11,065 nucleotides of DNA from Desulfobulbaceae bacterium (GTDB lineage Bacteria; Desulfobacterota; Desulfobulbia; Desulfobulbales; Desulfobulbaceae), in the NCBI GenBank assembly GCA_027011235.1, contig JALVAI010000109.1, positions 1 to 11,065 on the forward strand, read 5' to 3'. The translations under genes and the position numbers were made by a program. The notes below the pieces were generated by a model. That model had not been told where the DNA came from and searched no databases. It saw only the letters and a program-made list of their open reading frames with translations. Shown here piece by piece: positions 5,967 through 11,065 of the stretch (within the stretch, counting starts at the first letter, position 1; every line of letters starts with the position of its first letter).

Positions 5967-8216
5967 ATGGCCAAGACAACTGCCGCCAAAAAGAATATTC
6001 ACCGGAAAACCTCCCGGAAGCGGACGGTCAAGGACCAGTCCGGGGCCGGTAAGTTCAAGATCGGTGAACTCCTGCAAAAAGCTGGCTACATCACCGCCAA
6101 CCAGTTTGAACAGGCAAAAAAGATCCATCGAAAGACCGGTGAGCGCCTGGGGCGTATCCTGCTTGAAAACGGTACGTTGGAGCGGGATACCATTGCCAAG
6201 TTTCTCAGCCGCATGCATAACTATACCCTGGTCTCGCTCGAGGACGAGGTGCCCAGTCCGGATGTGCTGGAACTGCTCCCCTATGAAAAGGCAAAACAAT
6301 TCCTCGCTTTTCCCCTGCGCCGGGCCGGCAACACCCTCCAGGTCACCATGGCCGAGCCCACCGACCATATCGAGGTGGAGGAGCTGCAGGACTTGGTCAA
6401 CATGGATCTTGATGTCTGTGTCTCCACGGCAAAGGACATCATTGATGCCTACAAGAAATACTACAAGATTGACGAGGAGGAGTATCAATCATTTTTTGCC
6501 TCCCAGCCGGAAGACGACCTGGAGGCGGAAGAGATCACCCAGATCGAGGATTTCGGCGCCCTGGTGTCCGATGCTGCTGAAGATTTTGAAATCGAGACCG
6601 GTGATGAGGATGAGAGCAGTTTTGATCAGTTTTCCGCCTCCGATGCCCCGATTATCAAGCTGGTGAATGGTATTCTGGTCAAGGCCGTCCAGGAAGGGGT
6701 CAGTGATATTCATATTGAACCTTTTGAAAAAACCATGCAGGTCCGTTACCGGAAAGACGGGGCGCTTTTTAAGTCCATGAACCTGCCGCTGACCATTAAA
6801 AACGCCCTCATTGCCCGGGTCAAGATCCTGGCCGATCTCAATATCACAGAACGGCGTGTTCCCCAGGATGGTCGTATTAAAATGCGGATGGGCCGCAACA
6901 GGGCGGTAGATTTTCGCGTCTCAACCCTGCCCCTGCTCCATGGCGAAGGCATTGTCCTTCGTATCCTGGATAAAAGCTCACTCAACGTCGACCTGACCAA
7001 GCTGGGCTTTGAACAAAAGACCTTTGATGCCCTCAAACGGTGTCTCAATCGGCCCCAGGGGTTGCTTCTTGTTACCGGTCCGACCGGTTCCGGTAAAACC
7101 GTAACCCTGTATTCAGCGCTTAATTCACTCAACAGCGAGGACATTAAAATCCTGACGGCGGAAGATCCGGTGGAGTTCAACTTCAAGGGTATCAACCAGG
7201 TTAACGTCAACACCGAGGTCGGCATGACCTTTGCCGCTGCCCTCAAGGCCTTTCTTCGTCAGGATCCGGACATCATCATGGTTGGTGAGATTCGTGATAT
7301 CGATACCGCGGAAATTGCTATGAAAGCGGCAATGACCGGCCATCTTGTCTTCTCAACCCTGCATACCAATGACTCTCCGGCCACGGTCGGCCGTATGGTC
7401 GATATAGGTATTCCACCCTACCTGCTGGCCTCTTCCCTGACCATGGTCCTTTCCCAGAGGCTGGGGCGGCGCCTCTGCCTCAAATGCCGGGAACCGGCCA
7501 CCTATAGCAAAAAAGAACTGATTGCGGCCGGCTTTAAAGAGGAAGAGATTGACGACCTGCAGCTGTTCAAGGCCAAGGGATGTTCGGAATGCAATGGCCT
7601 GGGATACAAGGGCCGGGTCGGTTTTTTTGAACTGATGGAGGTAACCGATGAGGTAGCCAAAGCCATCCAGGCCGAGGTTTCCGAGGAACAGCTGCGCAAG
7701 GTAGCGGTTCAAGAGGGGATGTATACCCTGCGCCAGGCAGCCCTGCAAAAGGCCAGGGAAGGTATAACCAGCTTAGAAGAGGTCCTGCGCCGTACAGTAG
7801 TCCATGAAGACAGCCTGCCCGCCTATCTGGTCAACCCTGATGTGGAAGAATATCAGGAAGGCGATACCATCATCCAGGAGGGAAACAAGGACAAGGATTT
7901 CTTCAAGCTGGTTCGAGGCAAGGTCGCGGTGCTGCGAGGGGGGAAAAAAATCGCTGAAATTACAGAACCAGGGGAATACTTCGGTGAAATGGCCTCGATC
8001 TTAAATGAAGTCCGCAGCGCCTCCATCGTTTCAGCCGGTCGATGCACTGTCAAGCGTTATCCCGGTGATAAGCTGGAAGAACTGATAGAAAAATATCCTG
8101 ACGTGTCCAAACATCTATTCAAAACCCTGGTCGGCCGGCTGCAAAAGACTGACCGCATCGTGGTCCAGTTGGCAGGCGGCGGCAGACCCAGACCCCAGGC
8201 TGTTCGTCGGGCATGA
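5967..8216 (+). CDS. PilB/GspE/MshE-type ATPase with MshEN-like and cNMP-binding domains
   Basis: This is a hexameric secretion-type ATPase that would power type IV pilus extension or type II secretion at the inner membrane. Domain order over 749 aa: a Lys/Arg-rich tail (1-30); tandem MshEN-like motifs (31-54 and 60-83, 5-residue spacer); the rest of the GspE N-domain to about 165; an acidic linker (168-225); the ATPase (about 226-610); and a cyclic-nucleotide-binding domain (about 613-735). The ATPase has Walker A GPTGSGKT (371-378), an Asp box with TAEDPVE (397-403), Walker B DIIMVGE (435-441), a His box (459-470) and a zinc-type C504-x2-C507 / C539-x2-C542. The cNMP domain keeps FGEMA (672-676) and R683-SAS in the phosphate-binding cassette. 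The ATG has no good Shine-Dalgarno sequence, yet the downstream frame offers no better start before the first domain. No other pilus or secretion genes are nearby, so the machine it serves is unknown. Confidence 0.93.
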   Translation: MAKTTAAKKNIHRKTSRKRTVKDQSGAGKFKIGELLQKAGYITANQFEQAKKIHRKTGERLGRILLENGTLERDTIAKFLSRMHNYTLVSLEDEVPSPDVLELLPYEKAKQFLAFPLRRAGNTLQVTMAEPTDHIEVEELQDLVNMDLDVCVSTAKDIIDAYKKYYKIDEEEYQSFFASQPEDDLEAEEITQIEDFGALVSDAAEDFEIETGDEDESSFDQFSASDAPIIKLVNGILVKAVQEGVSDIHIEPFEKTMQVRYRKDGALFKSMNLPLTIKNALIARVKILADLNITERRVPQDGRIKMRMGRNRAVDFRVSTLPLLHGEGIVLRILDKSSLNVDLTKLGFEQKTFDALKRCLNRPQGLLLVTGPTGSGKTVTLYSALNSLNSEDIKILTAEDPVEFNFKGINQVNVNTEVGMTFAAALKAFLRQDPDIIMVGEIRDIDTAEIAMKAAMTGHLVFSTLHTNDSPATVGRMVDIGIPPYLLASSLTMVLSQRLGRRLCLKCREPATYSKKELIAAGFKEEEIDDLQLFKAKGCSECNGLGYKGRVGFFELMEVTDEVAKAIQAEVSEEQLRKVAVQEGMYTLRQAALQKAREGITSLEEVLRRTVVHEDSLPAYLVNPDVEEYQEGDTIIQEGNKDKDFFKLVRGKVAVLRGGKKIAEITEPGEYFGEMASILNEVRSASIVSAGRCTVKRYPGDKLEELIEKYPDVSKHLFKTLVGRLQKTDRIVVQLAGGGRPRPQAVRRA

Positions 8217-9010
8217 ATTCCCACCTGCTTTCCGTTTATATTATCGCCTATAACGAGGCGGATAAGATCCGTTCGGCCATTAACTCCGTACTGTGGGCCG
8301 ATGAAATCGTTGTTGCCGATTCTTTCAGTGACGATGACACCGCTGCCATTGCCGAGGAAATGGGGGCCAGGGTTGTGCAGATAGAGTTTAACGGATTTGG
8401 CGATCTGCGGAATCGGGCCATGGCCGCCTGCAGCCATGGCTGGATCTTTTCTCTGGATGCCGATGAACGCTGTACGCCCGAGGCCCGTGACGAAATCCTG
8501 CAGACCATTTCCCTTCCCGAGCCGGCCGACGCCTACTATATTCCCCGCCGAAATTTCTTCATGGGCCGCTGGATGAAATATTCCGGTTTTTATCCAGATT
8601 ATCGCCAACCGCAACTCTTTAAAAAGGGAGCGCTCGTATTCAACAACCAGGACCAGGTCCATGAGGGATACCAAATCGTCTCGGCAAAACCGCCCGGCTA
8701 CCTGAAACAGGCCATCTGGCAGGTTCCCTTTAAGAATCTGGAAGAAGTCGCACACAAGGCCAATAAATATTCAACCCTTGGTGCCCAAAAACTGCAGGCA
8801 AACGGCCGCAAGGCCACCATGGTCACAGCCCTGGCCCGGGGCTGCTGGTCCTTTTTCCACATGTATATTATCAAAAGGGGAATCCTTGACGGTTGGCCGG
8901 GAATGGTCATTGCCCTTGGCAACTTTCAGGGAACATTTTACAAATACGCCAAATTAGTGGAGTTACAGGCCAACTGGCAGCCTCCCGAATCGCCGCCCAT
9001 TCAAAAATAA
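8213..9010 (+). CDS. GT2 glycosyltransferase, WaaE/KdtX-like (LPS core)
   Basis: This is a family 2 glycosyltransferase of the WaaE/KdtX group, which adds a glucose-type sugar to the LPS inner core on the cytoplasmic side of the inner membrane. At 265 aa it has the expected length. Visible features are the N-terminal LSVYIIAYNEA strand (6-16), WADEIVVADS (28-37), the acidic metal-binding SLDADER (80-86), the PDYRQPQLF acceptor-side block (128-136) and a QVHEGY motif (148-153). The hydrophobic C-terminal part (about 205-245) may touch the membrane. Its ATG overlaps the stop of the ATPase gene (ATGA), so the two are probably translationally coupled. The sugar and acceptor cannot be read from the sequence. 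Confidence 0.88.
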   Translation: MNSHLLSVYIIAYNEADKIRSAINSVLWADEIVVADSFSDDDTAAIAEEMGARVVQIEFNGFGDLRNRAMAACSHGWIFSLDADERCTPEARDEILQTISLPEPADAYYIPRRNFFMGRWMKYSGFYPDYRQPQLFKKGALVFNNQDQVHEGYQIVSAKPPGYLKQAIWQVPFKNLEEVAHKANKYSTLGAQKLQANGRKATMVTALARGCWSFFHMYIIKRGILDGWPGMVIALGNFQGTFYKYAKLVELQANWQPPESPPIQK

Positions 9011-9223
9011 TCACAGCTCTGTGTAACTGTGTACCGACTTGGACACAATTTGCTCCATGGGCCGGTACAAACTCTGAATTTTGACTTCATACCCAATATC
9101 CTGTCGATTTGCGCATGGGTGGATTCTGACAATTGGGCAGGAGTGGCGCTGATCTGCACATGCAGATTTATTTATGGGCAGACATGTCTGTAGTCTGTAA
9201 CCTCTCACAATACGTACCTCTGC
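9011..9223. other. Convergent intergenic region rich in palindromes
   Basis: This short gap separates two converging operons. It contains TGTACCG (9030-9036) pairing with CGGTACA (9063-9069), enclosing a TGGA/TCCA inner stem; ATCTGCA (9152-9158) pairing with TGCAGAT (9161-9167), followed by TTATTTAT; and a perfect 12-bp palindrome CAGACATGTCTG (9179-9190). One or more may act in termination. No protein is recognised. Confidence 0.5.
9152..9175 (+). terminator. Weak terminator candidate for the ATPase-glycosyltransferase operon
   Basis: A 6-7 bp stem (ATCTGCA / TGCAGAT) is followed by the T-rich TTATTTAT. It sits where a plus-strand terminator is expected, but the stem is short and the tail is interrupted. 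Confidence 0.3.
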
Positions 9224-10069
9224 TCACCGGCCAGGTTCCCCTGTCCTGTTAACCCCACAATCATGGACCTTGCGCTGGGTGGACAATAAATGTTGCTCTA
9301 GTCCATTTTCACACCATGATAGTTTTTTTTGGATGCTGTGCTTTAATATTTTATCGTTGTCCGAAAGGTGGCGACGATCACTCTTGGAATGGTAGAGATG
9401 ATAGGCAAGAGCATTGAACTTGACATTCTGACGCCGCAGACCGATATTCATCAACCTGACGGTAAACTCCGAATCCTCCCGTCCCCAGCCCACAAAGTCC
9501 TCGTTAAACCCGTTCACCCGGATAGCATCTTGCCGCCAGAAAGCGAAATTACAGGTCTTAATGCCCGGTAACCTTCTACTTTTAAAAGAAAAAATATTTG
9601 CCAGAAGATCAGAACGCAGGCAGTTTTTTCTATTGCCGACACCAGCGCTGCAACAGTTGGCGGACAACTCGCCGGTGCGGAGGATCTGTTGCGACAGCTG
9701 CTTTGTCAGCAAGACCCGGGTTCCCTGAACAAAAAAGCCTTTGCGGGCAAACCGGTGATGGTCATGCACGAAATGACGTTCGGCAATGATATCACCATCA
9801 ATAAGGATGACGTATTCTCCCCGCGCCCTGGCAATGGCACGATTTCTACTACGGGCGAGACGAAAGCCCTTGTCCTCCTGCCAGGAGTGAATAACCGGAA
9901 TGGGAGCATTGGCGGCTATACTCCTGATCATTTCCGCGGTTTCCGAGGTAGAACCATCGTCAGCCACAATTACCTCGAGAGGCAGTTGTTTCTGGGCAAG
10001 AACACTTTTAAGGGATAGGGCAAGCGCCTCGGGCCAGTTGTAGGTTGTGATTATTACACTGATCTCCAC
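9224..10069 (-). CDS. GT2 glycosyltransferase with galactosyltransferase-type C-terminal domain
   Basis: This 281-aa protein is a family 2 glycosyltransferase. The N-terminal GT-A part has ISVIITTYN (3-11), the VADDGS nucleotide-binding motif (35-40) and a metal-binding ILIDGD (88-93). The C-terminal part has CNFAFWR (173-179) and the GWGREDSEF motif (194-202), typical of the Glyco_transf_7C domain of galactosyl/GalNAc-type enzymes. It probably adds a sugar to LPS core, O-antigen or another surface glycan; donor and acceptor cannot be told. The start is GTG at 10069, supported by GAGG 8 nt upstream, and lies 11 bp after the stop of the heptosyltransferase gene, so the two form one minus-strand operon. 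The last 25 residues or so, rich in Arg and polar residues, look poorly conserved. Confidence 0.88.
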   Translation of the reverse strand: MEISVIITTYNWPEALALSLKSVLAQKQLPLEVIVADDGSTSETAEMIRSIAANAPIPVIHSWQEDKGFRLARSRNRAIARARGEYVILIDGDIIAERHFVHDHHRFARKGFFVQGTRVLLTKQLSQQILRTGELSANCCSAGVGNRKNCLRSDLLANIFSFKSRRLPGIKTCNFAFWRQDAIRVNGFNEDFVGWGREDSEFTVRLMNIGLRRQNVKFNALAYHLYHSKSDRRHLSDNDKILKHSIQKKLSWCENGLEQHLLSTQRKVHDCGVNRTGEPGR

Positions 10070-10080
10070 ACCAGTATCCT

Positions 10081-11065
10081 CTATCGCCGTTGACCGGCAA
10101 CGGCGATATCAATATTTGACAGGATGGTATCCTGTACTTCGGTAACAGACAAATCTTGCATACAACGCCAATGGCTGCAGGGCTTTTGCCGGTAACAGGG
10201 GGAACACGACATCTCCTTTCTGATAATCGTGTGTCCCGGGCCATAGGGTCCGGTCCGCACCGGATTTGCCGGGCCAAAAATGGCAAATACGGGTATGCCG
10301 AGAGCAGCGGCGATATGCATTGGTCCGGTATCATTGGATATGAAAAACTCGGCCCTGGAGATCAGGGCTGCCAGTTCTTTCAAGCCCGTTTTTCCGGCCA
10401 TGGAAATTGCCCTGCCTCCACTGGCGGCTACCACCTCATCGACCACCGGCGCGTCCGCCCTGTTACTTATCACAACCGAACAAAGAGGAAGTCCGGCCGC
10501 CAGCCTGCCAAAGCGCTCCGCCGGCCATTTATTGGCATCCTTACCGGCAGATGGGGCAATGACGCAAAACCGCTCGGGCAAAAAGGAAATTTCAGGGATT
10601 TCCCCCTCAATGGGCGGCATGGGATGCTCCACCTTTGATACATCACAGCCCATCAACCGGGCCAGTTTCAGGTACCTGTCAATGGCATGGATATTTTCGC
10701 CACCCCTGATTTTATGGGTGTAAAACAACGGGCTGCCCTCGTCCGAATCGGAAAAACCCAGTCTTTCCCGGGCTCCCGTCGCCCAGGTGATCAGGCCGCT
10801 GCGCAACAGCCCGGAAAGATCCACCGAAATATCAAACTGTTCAGCGGCAAGGGCTCGGCCAAAACGAATGATTTCCGGAATTGATCTGTGCAGGCGGCCC
10901 ATCTTTTTCCACTTATCCTTATCCATGATCCAGAGTTTTGTAATCATGGGATGGCCTTCAAGAAAACAATGCAGGCCCCTGGCCACAACCCAGTGAATTT
11001 CCGCCTGCGGAAATCTGTTATGGACAGCGGCCAGAAAGGGCAGGGTATGGACAATATCACCCAGG
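10081..11065 (-). CDS. LPS heptosyltransferase (GT9, WaaC-like), 5' end beyond window
   Basis: GT9 enzymes of this type transfer L-glycero-D-manno-heptose from ADP-heptose to the Kdo-lipid A core at the inner membrane. The frame stays open to the right edge, where codons read LGDIVHTLPFLAAV. This is the conserved N-terminal heptosyltransferase motif, so the gene is partial and probably lacks only about 10 residues; the GTG at 10986 is an internal codon. In the 327 visible residues, the ADP-heptose site SNDTGPMHIAAALG (243-256) and FGPANPVRTGPYG (263-275) are intact. GDIVHTLP and HAIDRY resemble WaaC more than WaaF. A C-x2-C-x5-C-x4-C cluster (287-301) follows, as in many members of the family. 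It stops with TAG just before the next glycosyltransferase gene. Confidence 0.9.
   Translation of the reverse strand, partial: LGDIVHTLPFLAAVHNRFPQAEIHWVVARGLHCFLEGHPMITKLWIMDKDKWKKMGRLHRSIPEIIRFGRALAAEQFDISVDLSGLLRSGLITWATGARERLGFSDSDEGSPLFYTHKIRGGENIHAIDRYLKLARLMGCDVSKVEHPMPPIEGEIPEISFLPERFCVIAPSAGKDANKWPAERFGRLAAGLPLCSVVISNRADAPVVDEVVAASGGRAISMAGKTGLKELAALISRAEFFISNDTGPMHIAAALGIPVFAIFGPANPVRTGPYGPGHTIIRKEMSCSPCYRQKPCSHWRCMQDLSVTEVQDTILSNIDIAVAGQRR

Noticed and set aside
9011..9208. 65-codon minus-strand frame in the convergent gap
   Set aside because: No recognisable motif, and it is riddled with the palindromes of the region; it could not be supported as a gene or gene remnant.
1..11065. 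CRISPR array, tRNA, rRNA, insertion sequence or prophage genes
   Set aside because: No regularly spaced repeats, no tRNA-like cloverleaf with an acceptor end, and no transposase or phage protein were recognised in any frame.

Overview
The window looks like chromosomal DNA from a Gram-negative, probably anaerobic bacterium, most likely a Desulfobacterota (Desulfobulbales-like) sulfate or sulfur metaboliser. This is inferred from gene content: a three-domain NifU with NifS, a flavin-dependent thymidylate synthase, a large formate-tetrahydrofolate ligase, a PilB/GspE-type ATPase and LPS-core glycosyltransferases including a heptosyltransferase. No rRNA or other taxonomic marker is present, so the assignment is tentative.

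Layout from left to right. Positions 1-604 carry no convincing gene. They hold a compound inverted repeat (61-143) flanked by further small hairpins, then a possible promoter and leader for nifU. Positions 605-3666 read rightward as nifU, nifS (TAATG overlap) and thyX (105 bp gap). Positions 3667-4012 are non-coding and carry a good candidate promoter for fhs (4013-5776), a formate-tetrahydrofolate ligase whose C-terminal half resembles the eukaryotic MTHFD1 type. A very strong hairpin terminator (5855-5899) follows. The -35 box of a good candidate promoter for the next operon lies inside the terminator's right arm.

That next operon (5967-9010) encodes a PilB/GspE/MshE-type ATPase with two unusual regulatory ends: an N-terminal tandem MshEN-like motif (the c-di-GMP-binding type) and a C-terminal cyclic-nucleotide-binding domain. 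Its stop codon overlaps the start of a WaaE/KdtX-like glycosyltransferase. Two genes come in from the right on the minus strand: a heptosyltransferase cut by the right window edge and, 11 bp downstream of it, a GT2 glycosyltransferase with a galactosyltransferase-type C-terminal domain. The two transcription units converge on about 213 bp (9011-9223) rich in small palindromes.

Three functions are grouped here: Fe-S cluster assembly (NifU scaffold plus NifS sulfur donor), folate one-carbon metabolism (Fhs makes 10-formyl-THF; ThyX uses methylene-THF for dTMP), and envelope biogenesis (LPS-core glycosyltransferases beside an orphan secretion/pilus ATPase). The most notable item is the ATPase with candidate sensor domains for two second messengers. 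The eukaryote-like Fhs and the compound palindrome are next.
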